5,464 bases of DNA from Streptomyces katrae (GTDB taxonomy: Bacteria; Actinomycetota; Actinomycetes; Streptomycetales; Streptomycetaceae), in assembly GCF_000966975.1 (NCBI RefSeq), contig NZ_JZWV01000986.1, positions 1-5,464 of the forward strand, in the 5' to 3' direction. The notes under the pieces were generated by a model. The model saw only the letters and a program-made list of their open reading frames with translations, was not told where the DNA came from and did not search any database. Positions 1 to 4,879 of the stretch are shown here, piece after piece; position 1 is the stretch's first letter; the number at the start of each line of letters is the position of its first letter. The position numbers and the translations under genes are program-made.

Positions 1-308
1 ACCTGGACCTGGTCTGCGTTCTCGTACCGGCGGGTGCGGGATGCTGCGACGACGAACCCGCTGTCGGGCAGGCGGTCCAGGTGCGGCCAGCGGGCCCGCA
101 CGGCGCTCAGCTCGGTGAGTTCGACGTTGCCGCCCGGATGGACGGAGACGACCAGGGCGTCGAAGGGCCGGGCATCGCCGGGCTGCGGCGCGCGGTCGGC
201 AAGCAGCCAGTGGGCGACGCCGAAGACGTCGACGGTGCTGGTCAGGACGTGGCGGTCGTGGTGCGTTCGGGGGAGGTGGGCGAAGGAAGCGAGGGCGGTC
301 TTCTGCAC
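1..308 (-). CDS. hypothetical protein, N-terminal fragment (cut by window edge)
   Basis: This frame is open from a GTG at 308-306 to the window edge, giving about 102 residues that begin MQKTALASFAHLPRTHHDRH. The start was chosen because AGGAG (322-318) lies 9 bases upstream, the best Shine-Dalgarno sequence in the window. There is no signal peptide or membrane segment in the visible part, and the C-terminus is missing. Residues about 52-102 run FDALVVSVHPGGNVELTEL, then PHLDRLPDSGFVVAASRTRR. This strand-like rhythm and 'LPDSGFVV' phrase resemble blades of actinobacterial beta-propeller-like hypothetical proteins, but that is only an impression. Codon use is typical high-GC. A promoter candidate at 438-467 would give a leader of about 123 nt containing a 9-codon ORF. 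No function is assigned. Confidence 0.75.
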   Translation of the reverse strand, partial: MQKTALASFAHLPRTHHDRHVLTSTVDVFGVAHWLLADRAPQPGDARPFDALVVSVHPGGNVELTELSAVRARWPHLDRLPDSGFVVAASRTRRYENADQVQ

Positions 309-437
309 GGGCGGGCTCTCCTGGGTGGGCGGTCACGGCGGTCGGGGGCTGCGGTGAGCGTCGGCGGCGGTGCACGTGCGGTGGAGAGGGAACCGGGGCG
401 CCTAGAAGGCATGGCCCTTTCTGGTCGTCATGAGGCG

Positions 438-467
438 ATCATCGTCGACGTGTGGCCCCCGCGCCAA
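438..467 (-). promoter_or_regulatory. candidate promoter with leaderless geometry
   Basis: Read on the minus strand, TTGGCG (467-462), an 18-base spacer and GATGAT (443-438) approximate a housekeeping sigma promoter, with one mismatch to TANNNT in the -10. An ATG follows six bases after the -10 (431-429) and opens a 9-codon frame, MTTRKGHAF-stop, ending at 402. Transcription from here would continue into the gene that starts at 308. No other convincing promoter was seen between this gene and the ankyrin gene stop. Confidence 0.25.
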
Positions 468-563
468 ACCCTTTCGGTCCAGCGCTCACGCCGTCTGTGG
501 CCCCACCCGCTCAGCCGCGGCGAAGGCCAACCCGCCCGCCAACTCGAATACACAGCGCGACAA

Positions 564-581
564 GTCCAGTGCTCATTGGAC
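564..581. repeat. inverted repeat GTCCA-N8-TGGAC
   Basis: Perfect 5-bp arms (564-568 and 577-581) are separated by 8 bases. CAGTGC overlaps the left arm (567-572) and recurs exactly 20 bp later (587-592). It is the first of three dyads in this intergenic region and could be an operator or a structural site. No owner is identified. Confidence 0.4.
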
Positions 582-594
582 AGATACAGTGCAC

Positions 595-616
595 GGTCAC
601 AACTGCACGTGTGACC
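595..616. repeat. inverted repeat GGTCACA-N8-TGTGACC
   Basis: Perfect 7-bp arms (595-601 and 610-616) flank an 8-base centre that includes GCACG. The dyad abuts the 43-bp element at 615-657. It lies about 80 bases past the ankyrin gene stop on that gene's strand, so in RNA it could form a hairpin, but there is no U-tract. An operator is equally possible. Confidence 0.5.
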
Positions 617-657
617 GAGCGTCGTAGTTGGCACCGCCTGCCACATCGAGTGCTCAG
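615..657 (+). repeat. 43-bp dyad element, copy 1 (inverted relative to copy 2)
   Basis: The element is a nested dyad: outer arm CCGAGC (615-620), 8 bases, inner arm TGGCA (629-633), 5 bases, TGCCA (639-643), 8 bases, outer arm GCTCAG (652-657). Over 617-657 it matches the reverse complement of 1772-1812 at 37 of 41 positions, including 21 consecutive identical bases (617-637 against 1792-1812). It lies 36 bases beyond the ankyrin gene stop. With copy 2 upstream of that gene's promoter, it brackets the whole transcription unit. Confidence 0.8.
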
Positions 658-692
658 ATTCGTTTGCGGACTGGGCCTACGCGCGCGGCTGG

Positions 693-1613
693 TCAGTGGC
701 TCCAGTAGTCGCGTTGCGGCAGCTGCACCCACAGATCGGGAGGCCCGACGACCGCCCGTGCGTCACTCAGGCGCAGCCCGGTGAAGGCGCAGGAGTAGGC
801 CACCGCGTTGTACTGGTAAGGGTACGCGTCGAGGACTTCTTCAGGGGTGTCTCCTTCCTGTGCTCCGCCGCCGGGATGCAGGTCCCCTCCGGTGATGGCA
901 CCGTCACGGGCAATGCTGCCCTGATTGCCGCTCTTGGGGTTGGCGTACAGGCCGTAGCAGACGGTGCCGCGGGAGAGCCGGGTGAGCACTCCGGGCATCT
1001 GTGGTGCGTCGCCCCAGGGCTGGGTCACTACGCAGCCGCCCGGCACGGACGTCACTCCGATGACTTCCATATCCTCGTCGTACGCGTACGGATCCTCTAG
1101 CAGTTCCTCGATGGCCCCGTCCGGCACTGGGGTCGCCTCCAAGCGCCGCACCGCTTCGGCGGCGTCGATGCCCGTCACGCAGGCCAGGCCGGTGCCCTCG
1201 TAGTAGAAGCTGCCGAGCGCCCCGAGGAGCCGCGCGGCCTCCTCGGCCGCCGTGCGCTCCCCAGTGTTCAGCTGCTGGCCGGCGGGGACGTCGAACAGGT
1301 CGGGCGTCGGCCCGGCCAGGCTCAGCCGCCCCGGCGACCAGCCGCCGATCAACTCCCGCCAGGGGTCGGCCCCGGCGGCGGCAAGAGCTCGCGCGTTGTC
1401 GGGCTTCTTGGACACGACGGCCTCCCACAGAGCCGTCACGTCGTTCTCCAGGGCGTCCACGTCCTCCACCCGCCCGGCAAGCTCCGTGACGACCTCCGGC
1501 GAGCCGAACACCGCCGCCCGATGCAGGGGGCGCCCACCGCTCCATGCCTCAGGGTCGGCTCCCTGGTCCAGGCGTCGACGGATATCACCCGCATCCGTCC
1601 AGTCCCAGCCCAT
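693..1613 (-). CDS. ankyrin-repeat protein with DUF6461-like C-terminal domain
   Basis: A 306-residue protein starting MGWDWTDAGDIRRRL and ending at TGA 695-693. The ATG at 1613 was chosen because a GGTGGAGG ribosome binding sequence lies about 10 bases upstream and the ankyrin fold begins right after it. Residues 8-21 look like an N-terminal cap (LDQGADP). Residues 27-58 (RPLHRAAVFG) and 59-91 (TALWEAVV, ending AAAGADPW) are two ankyrin repeats, which normally bind partner proteins. Residues about 125-304 form a second domain with WGDAPQMPGVLTRLSRG, YANPKSGNQGSIA, DLHPGGG and YQYNAVAYSCAFTGLR. I recognise this as DUF6461-like, whose function is not established. There is no signal peptide or membrane segment, so it is probably cytosolic. 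A damage-type promoter candidate lies at 1698-1720, and inverted 43-bp elements flank the unit. The coding call is firm, the ankyrin call good and the DUF number moderate. Confidence 0.85.
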   Translation of the reverse strand: MGWDWTDAGDIRRRLDQGADPEAWSGGRPLHRAAVFGSPEVVTELAGRVEDVDALENDVTALWEAVVSKKPDNARALAAAGADPWRELIGGWSPGRLSLAGPTPDLFDVPAGQQLNTGERTAAEEAARLLGALGSFYYEGTGLACVTGIDAAEAVRRLEATPVPDGAIEELLEDPYAYDEDMEVIGVTSVPGGCVVTQPWGDAPQMPGVLTRLSRGTVCYGLYANPKSGNQGSIARDGAITGGDLHPGGGAQEGDTPEEVLDAYPYQYNAVAYSCAFTGLRLSDARAVVGPPDLWVQLPQRDYWSH

Positions 1614-1697
1614 ACCGATCCAGCCTCCACCTGCCACTGTCACCACGCGCCTTCGGCTCCTCACGCGGATGGCTCCCTGCAAGCCTTCGCTGCCCCC

Positions 1698-1720
1698 ACG
1701 CTCGCATGCGCGACTGACAG
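1698..1720 (-). promoter_or_regulatory. candidate RecA-NDp/PafBC-type promoter for the ankyrin gene
   Basis: On the minus strand CTGTCAGTCGC (1720-1710), six bases and GAGCGT (1703-1698) fit the actinobacterial damage-inducible pattern TTGTCAGTGGC-N6-TAGGGT with exact spacing. The base after TGTCAGT is C rather than G, and the -10 starts G rather than T. The start point would be near 1691, leaving a leader of about 78 bases before the ATG at 1613. The match is weaker than the one at 4364-4386. Confidence 0.4.
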
Positions 1721-1771
1721 TCCACCCCAGCGCGGTCGGGCCTTCTGTCCTTGCCGCACGCCGATTGCCGA

Positions 1772-1814
1772 CTGAGCACACCATCTGGCAAGCGGTGCCA
1801 ACTACGACGCTCAG
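1772..1814 (-). repeat. 43-bp dyad element, copy 2
   Basis: This is the more symmetrical copy, read on either strand as CTGAGC-N8-TGGCA-N5-TGCCA-N8-GCTCAG, with perfect outer (1772-1777, 1809-1814) and inner (1786-1790, 1796-1800) arms. The non-symmetric spacers fix its orientation as opposite to copy 1. It sits about 50 bp upstream of the -35 of the ankyrin gene promoter. The centres of the two copies are about 1157 bp apart. It could be an operator, a recombinase site or a transposon end; the sequence alone does not decide. Confidence 0.8.
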
Positions 1815-1833
1815 TTGTCCCGTGCCCTGGATC

Positions 1834-1863
1834 TTGACCGTTTGCCATCGGAGTTTGACCGTT
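1834..1863 (+). repeat. TTGACCGTT direct repeats, 21-bp period
   Basis: TTGACCGTT occurs at 1834-1842 and 1855-1863, exactly 21 bp apart (two helical turns), and a degenerate TTGTCCCGT lies at 1815-1823. The second copy is part of the 17-mer at 1844-1860, which recurs inverted at 2681-2697. Multiple terminal units spaced about two turns apart are known from IS21-family ends, but these could also be regulator sites. Confidence 0.5.
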
Positions 1864-1934
1864 CCGTCACAGGTAGTCGCCACACGGAACCCTGCTGCTC
1901 TCCCGCCCATATCTTCACTCACGTACCACGCGTA

Positions 1935-1968
1935 CCGCGGGGCAACAACCGACGACCGAAACCCGCGG
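1935..1968 (+). promoter_or_regulatory. 5' leader hairpin before the DUF4232 gene
   Basis: CCGCGGG (1935-1941) pairs perfectly with CCCGCGG (1962-1968) across a 20-base loop. The hairpin ends 12 bases before the ribosome binding site and so could protect or modulate the leader. It carries no recognised riboswitch features. Confidence 0.3.
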
Positions 1969-1994
1969 ACGAGACGATTCAGGGGGACGACAAC

Positions 1995-2546
1995 ATGCGT
2001 CACAGCAACGGCATTCGCAGGGCGGCTCTGGCGACGACGGCGGTCACGGCCGCCGCCATGGCGGTGACCGGCATCCTGCCCGGCACCGCCATGGCGGCGA
2101 GCACCACCACCTCCACCCCGCCGCCGGCCTGCCCGGCCTCCGCCCTCCAGGTCAGCGCCTGGCAGGCCGCCCACCGGCCCGTCGGGACCGGGACGGGGGC
2201 GGCGGTCGTGCAGTTCACCAACGTCTCCCAGAAGACGTGCGTCCTGAAGGGCTATCCGACGGTCGCGGGCGCCGGCAACACCCCGCTCAAGGTCACCCCC
2301 ACCGGCAAGGCCGCCGCCGTGACGGTCCGGCCGCAGGGCAAGGCATGGGTGAAGCTGACCTTCGTCCAAGTCCAGGGGGAGGGCGACGGCTACTGCGTGT
2401 CGGGCAATACCCCGGCGGCGTATCCGACGATGGTCATCGGGCTGCCGCACTCCGGGAAGCACCAGGTCGCCCTGAAGGACGGGTGGTGGGCCCAGTGCGA
2501 CAACAAGGTGACCGCCACCCCGGTCTCGACGGTCAAGCCTTCCTGA
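1995..2546 (+). CDS. secreted DUF4232 domain protein
   Basis: A 183-residue exported protein. The ATG at 1995 is chosen because AGGGGGA (1981-1987) lies 7 bases upstream and a signal peptide begins at once: MRHSNGIRR, a hydrophobic stretch at residues 10-29, then cleavage near AMA-AS (34/35). A longer in-frame extension back to 1815 would bury this signal and is rejected. Residues 46-178 match DUF4232: CPASAL, then VVQFTNVSQKTCVLKGYPTV, a central beta-rich part, and a C-terminal WWAQCDNKV. Cysteines at 46, 82, 134 and 168 suggest two disulfides outside the cell, probably 46-82 and 134-168. There is no lipobox or C-terminal anchor, so it is predicted to be free. DUF4232 proteins are common in Streptomyces and their role is unknown. 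The gene is divergent from the ankyrin gene and convergent with the TPR gene. Confidence 0.93.
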   Translation: MRHSNGIRRAALATTAVTAAAMAVTGILPGTAMAASTTTSTPPPACPASALQVSAWQAAHRPVGTGTGAAVVQFTNVSQKTCVLKGYPTVAGAGNTPLKVTPTGKAAAVTVRPQGKAWVKLTFVQVQGEGDGYCVSGNTPAAYPTMVIGLPHSGKHQVALKDGWWAQCDNKVTATPVSTVKPS

Positions 2547-2632
2547 CCCCCCGTCCTCACAAATCGAGCAGCCTGCATGACGATCGCAAGGCTCTGACCT
2601 GCACGTCTACGAGGAACGGCACATGAGGACAA

Positions 2633-2673
2633 GTCAGCGACTCGGCGCACCTTCGGTGTACTGAGTCGCTGAC
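2633..2673. terminator. bidirectional terminator hairpin between convergent genes
   Basis: GTCAGCGACTC (2633-2643) pairs perfectly with GAGTCGCTGAC (2663-2673), and an inner CACC-TTC-GGTG (2648-2658) can close the loop. There is no U-tract on either strand, which is usual for actinobacterial terminators. It lies 87 bases past the DUF4232 stop and lies between converging genes, so it could serve both. A role as part of the adjacent mobile-element relic is the alternative. Confidence 0.65.
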
Positions 2674-2679
2674 CTGCGG

Positions 2680-2769
2680 TGATCAAACTCCGATGACCTG
2701 TGACAGCGGAGCTGGACCGATTGACACCGAAGTTGGATCGAACGCATTTTGTGACAGCGAAGGTGGACC
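2680..2769 (+). repeat. four ~19-bp units, IS21-family-like transposon end (relic)
   Basis: The units are TGATCAAACTCCGATGACC (2680-2698), GTGACAGCGGAGCTGGACC (2700-2718), TTGACACCGAAGTTGGATC (2721-2739) and GTGACAGCGAAGGTGGACC (2751-2769). The second and fourth agree at 17 of 19 positions. Their TGA cores are spaced 21, 21 and 30 bp, close to two, two and three helical turns. IS21-family elements are known for several such internal repeats at each end, with units of the TGACA...TGGACC type. No istA or istB gene lies in the window, so this would be a solo end or the remnant of a deletion. Confidence 0.45.
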
Positions 2770-2888
2770 ACTGCTGTTCAGGGGCCCGAAGCGGTCGTGC
2801 GTCGGACTCTCGTACCGTGCTCCTGCCCATGTGGACTGCCTGCCAGAAGCCGGTGCGAGGACCCCCGCTGTCCCGTCTCAGGCGGTTT

Positions 2889-2901
2889 GACCGGGGCGGT
2901 C
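2889..2901 (-). terminator. small hairpin just after the TPR gene stop
   Basis: On the minus strand GACCG-CCC-CGGTC begins 4 bases after the TAG of the TPR gene and is followed by AAACC. Five GC-rich base pairs with a 3-base loop make a weak terminator at best. Confidence 0.25.
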
Positions 2902-2905
2902 CAGG

Positions 2906-4357
2906 CTAGGACGGCGGTTCCACGCTGAACCCGCCCGTAGCGGCCCAGGGATCGTCCTGCTCTCGCTGCTCCGCCGCCTCTCGCTCCCGCTCCCTCTTCC
3001 GCTGTTCGGAAGCCGCGCGACTCTCGGCGATCGTGGGAATGGCGTCAAGGGCCGCGGCCAAGCGGCCGTGCCTGATCAGCACGTCGGGCAACTCATGGTG
3101 AACCGAGTAGTGGGTGGAGGAGCGGAGCAGTGCGAGGGCCTCCTCCGTCCGTCCGTCCTGCTCCAGCAGCCGCGCCAGCGCGGTGTCCCACTCGCCCGGC
3201 TCCCGCTCGTTGAGGGCGGTGGCCTCCGAGATGCCTTCCTTGCAGCGGCCTGCCTCACCCAGCAGCCAGAGGCGCAGGTGGCGGACCTGGTCCGGGTGCT
3301 CCTTGATGTATTCGTCAGTTTGACCGTCCAGGAGTTCGAGTGCCCGGTCGGGGCGGCCGTCCTCTACGAGCAGTTCCAGCGCCCATTGGAGGAAGTTCCA
3401 GCAGTCGTAGTACTCGTAGGTGGGCCGGCCGGTCTCGACGGCTTCGTCGACTCGCCCCTGGCGGACGAGGAGGCCCATCAGCGCCGCCCGGTCCTTCGGG
3501 TGGTCGTGGGTCGCGATCCCCTCGCGCAGCACGCTCTCCGCCTCGTCCGCCCGCCCCGCGTCCTCCAGCGCCTTCGCATACACGTCGAGGGCTGAGCGGT
3601 GGTCTTCGGCAGCCAGGGCCCCCAGCTCCTCGATCAGGCCCTGCCGGGCGAGGAGCTCTGCGTAGTACTCCGGGAAGTTGACGGGGTGCCGTCGGCCCGA
3701 GGCCCTCTCGGCGCGCAGGACCTCGACGGCCTCGTCCGTGCGCCCGGCCCGCTCCAAGACCTGGGAGATCAGGAGCAGCACATGCCACCGGTCGGTCCGG
3801 TTCGTCCCACAGGATCCGCCGCACCGCTCGCACGCCGCGCCTTCGGCGGCCTCCATGTGCCCGGCCTCCCGCGTGAGCACGTCCAGGACCAGGTCGTCGC
3901 GTCCCCGCCCCTCGGTGATCTCGACCAGGCGGGAGCGAAGCCAGTGCTCCCCGAGGTGGGGTGAGAGCACGTCGACGGCCTCCTCTATCCGTCCGGCCTT
4001 CGACAGCAGCTCGGCATGGCGGGCGCACACGTGGCCGTCGCCCAGTTCGGTCGCGTCCGGGCGCACCCGCGCGAGGGCCTTCTCGCCATGGCCCTGGTGG
4101 ATCATGATCTCGGCGGTGAGCCACTCGGCAGGTCGCCACCCGATCTCTGCGAACGGATCCAGCAACGCCAGCGCCCGATCGCACTTCCCCGCCGCGCACA
4201 ACTCCCGGGCCGCCGCCTCCGCGCAGTTCCAGTCGCCACGCTCCCGCGCCGCCCGGACCAGCAGTTCCACTTGCCCCAGGTCGGGGAGGGTCCGCGCCAT
4301 CCGCGGGTAGACGCCACCATGGTGGCGCGCCTGCCAGGAAAGATCGTCAATGTTCAC
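2906..4357 (-). CDS. tetratricopeptide (TPR)-like repeat protein, probably leaderless
   Basis: A 483-residue protein starting MNIDDLSWQARHHGGVYPRM from a GTG at 4357-4355. There is no true ribosome binding site. The AAGGT upstream is better explained as the -10 of a promoter six bases away, so the mRNA should begin at or next to the GTG. Helical-repeat signatures of the form (A/D)GR-x-(D/E)EA-x-x-(V/L)L recur near residues 56, 121, 204, 267, 300, 333, 401 and 430. These indicate a TPR-type superhelix, a protein-interaction scaffold. A cysteine group C176-x2-C179-x3-C183 interrupts the repeats and might bind metal. The last 35 residues are highly charged (QRKREREREAAEQREQ) and probably disordered. 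There is no signal peptide or membrane segment. I recognise it as a Streptomyces TPR family without known function. Bacterial transcriptional activator domain proteins also carry TPRs, but no DNA-binding domain is visible here. Confidence 0.9.
   Translation of the reverse strand: MNIDDLSWQARHHGGVYPRMARTLPDLGQVELLVRAARERGDWNCAEAAARELCAAGKCDRALALLDPFAEIGWRPAEWLTAEIMIHQGHGEKALARVRPDATELGDGHVCARHAELLSKAGRIEEAVDVLSPHLGEHWLRSRLVEITEGRGRDDLVLDVLTREAGHMEAAEGAACERCGGSCGTNRTDRWHVLLLISQVLERAGRTDEAVEVLRAERASGRRHPVNFPEYYAELLARQGLIEELGALAAEDHRSALDVYAKALEDAGRADEAESVLREGIATHDHPKDRAALMGLLVRQGRVDEAVETGRPTYEYYDCWNFLQWALELLVEDGRPDRALELLDGQTDEYIKEHPDQVRHLRLWLLGEAGRCKEGISEATALNEREPGEWDTALARLLEQDGRTEEALALLRSSTHYSVHHELPDVLIRHGRLAAALDAIPTIAESRAASEQRKREREREAAEQREQDDPWAATGGFSVEPPS
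4312..4327. repeat. 16-bp perfect palindrome in codons 11-16 of the TPR gene
   Basis: CGCCACCATGGTGGCG is perfectly self-complementary and encodes RHHGG plus part of V16. It starts 30 bases inside the gene, and so about 30 bases from the predicted transcription start. It could be an operator, but the sequence may simply follow from coding His-His-Gly-Gly. Confidence 0.4.
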
Positions 4358-4363
4358 CCGGGC

Positions 4364-4386
4364 ACCTTACGCACCGCCACCGACAG
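4364..4386 (-). promoter_or_regulatory. RecA-NDp/PafBC-type promoter giving a leaderless TPR mRNA
   Basis: On the minus strand CTGTCGGTGGC (4386-4376), six bases and TAAGGT (4369-4364) match the pattern TTGTCRGTGGC-N6-TANNNT at every informative position except the first T. In actinobacteria this motif is known for PafBC-dependent promoters of recA and other DNA-repair genes. The GTG start codon (4357) lies six bases past the -10, where transcription should begin, so the transcript would have no 5' leader. Confidence 0.6.
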
Positions 4387-4398
4387 CCCCCGCCCAAC

Positions 4399-4426
4399 GG
4401 GAGCCGGGAGCCGGGAGCCCGGGAGC
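4399..4426. repeat. GGGAGCC tandem repeat, four units
   Basis: GGGAGCC at 4399-4405, 4406-4412 and 4413-4419 is followed, after one extra C, by GGGAGC at 4421-4426. It lies 12 bp upstream of the -35 element of the TPR promoter. It may be simple slippage or an upstream activator site. Confidence 0.5.
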
Positions 4427-4830
4427 AACCCCGTACACGGCGATCGAACTCCGCTGGGACAACCCGTCACCAGCCGAAGTCCACAAGACGGGTCAACCGT
4501 CGGCCCGCTGTCCACCCTCTGGCAGGGCTGTGGGTTCGGGGGGGCCTGCGGCATCGCCGCACCGTCCGGTACGCGGCGCGCTCACCCGGAACCGGGACCA
4601 AGGTGGCGAAACGCGCCGGGACACGCCCTTGGAGCCGCCAACCACGGCAGTGCCATGTATCGCGCCCGGTTGTCAGCGTCCGGCAGCGCGCGCATGACGG
4701 GATTCAACCGTGATCTCCGGGGAGGCGCGGTCCCTGAAAGAACGTGGGCGAACCTGAGGGACAGCCGGCGCCCCACCTGCCCCCCGCCGCCGACACCTCC
4801 GGCTTCTCACCCGCGGTCCCGTCCTCCCGC

Positions 4831-4846
4831 GGCCGGCAGGCCGGCC
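4831..4846 (-). terminator. GC-rich hairpin downstream of the transporter gene
   Basis: GGCCGG (4831-4836) pairs with CCGGCC (4841-4846) around a 4-base loop, about 64 bases past the transporter stop on its strand. It is an all-GC stem without a U-tract, plausible for an actinobacterial terminator. Confidence 0.35.
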
Positions 4847-4879
4847 CGCAAGGCGGACCCGGGTTCCCATCGGGTGCCC

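Larger units (their letters stand above)
309..692. other. non-coding region between two minus-strand genes
   Basis: This 384-base stretch holds the ribosome binding site (318-322) and a possible promoter (438-467) for the gene at 1-308. It also holds a 9-codon ORF (431-402, minus) and, at 564-657, a tight cluster of three inverted repeats. The last of these is the 43-bp dyad element that recurs inverted at 1772-1814. Long open frames crossing the stretch on both strands lack ribosome binding sites and look like random high-GC shadows. Confidence 0.6.
1614..1994. other. divergent intergenic region, ankyrin gene / DUF4232 gene
   Basis: This stretch contains, left to right: the ankyrin gene leader and ribosome binding site, its candidate promoter (1698-1720), 43-bp dyad copy 2 (1772-1814), two TTGACCGTT repeats (1834-1863), and the DUF4232 leader with a 7-bp hairpin (1935-1968). 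A weak DUF4232 promoter guess is GGAACC at 1886-1891 with TATCTT at 1910-1915, spacing 18. That guess is too degenerate to list separately. Open frames spanning this stretch have no ribosome binding sites. Confidence 0.6.
2547..2905. other. convergent intergenic region with terminator and IS21-like repeats
   Basis: This stretch separates the ends of the DUF4232 gene (plus) and the TPR gene (minus). It contains the 11-bp-stem hairpin at 2633-2673, the repeat block at 2680-2769 and a small hairpin at 2889-2901. Short open frames within it have no ribosome binding site or recognisable product. I see nothing in 2775-2885. Confidence 0.6.

Noticed and set aside
81..614. Plus-strand 177-residue frame
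   Set aside because: It is antisense to the real gene at 1-308 and continues into non-coding repeats; no ribosome binding site and no recognisable domain.
428..646. Matching peptide phrases WQAVPTTTL in frames at 428-646 and 1252-2067
   Set aside because: The shared peptide is just the translated 43-bp inverted element; neither frame has other evidence of coding.
1815..1994. N-terminal extension of the DUF4232 protein back to 1815
   Set aside because: It would bury the signal peptide and has no ribosome binding site, whereas the ATG at 1995 has AGGGGGA seven bases upstream.
693..2462. A single 589-residue minus-strand gene covering the ankyrin frame and reaching across the DUF4232 gene
   Set aside because: The part above 1613 has random Arg/Gly/Ala composition, runs antisense to a clear secreted protein, and there is a good ribosome binding site and natural domain start at 1613.
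3315..4199. Long alternative minus frame inside the TPR gene (and plus frames at 3068-3595, 3678-4310)
   Set aside because: These are out-of-frame shadows of the TPR gene, rich in Arg/Pro/Gly, while the TPR frame shows clear repeated motifs from end to end.
4350..4697. 115-residue plus frame over the TPR promoter region
   Set aside because: Low-complexity Pro/Ala/Arg composition, no ribosome binding site, and it overlaps the start and promoter of the TPR gene on the other strand.
4697..4719. Possible tRNA T-arm remnant (minus strand, ACGG-TTGAATC-CCGT near 4697-4711)
   Set aside because: The stem and 7-base loop resemble a T-arm, but the invariant C of TTC is missing and no acceptor, D-arm or anticodon arm can be folded around it.
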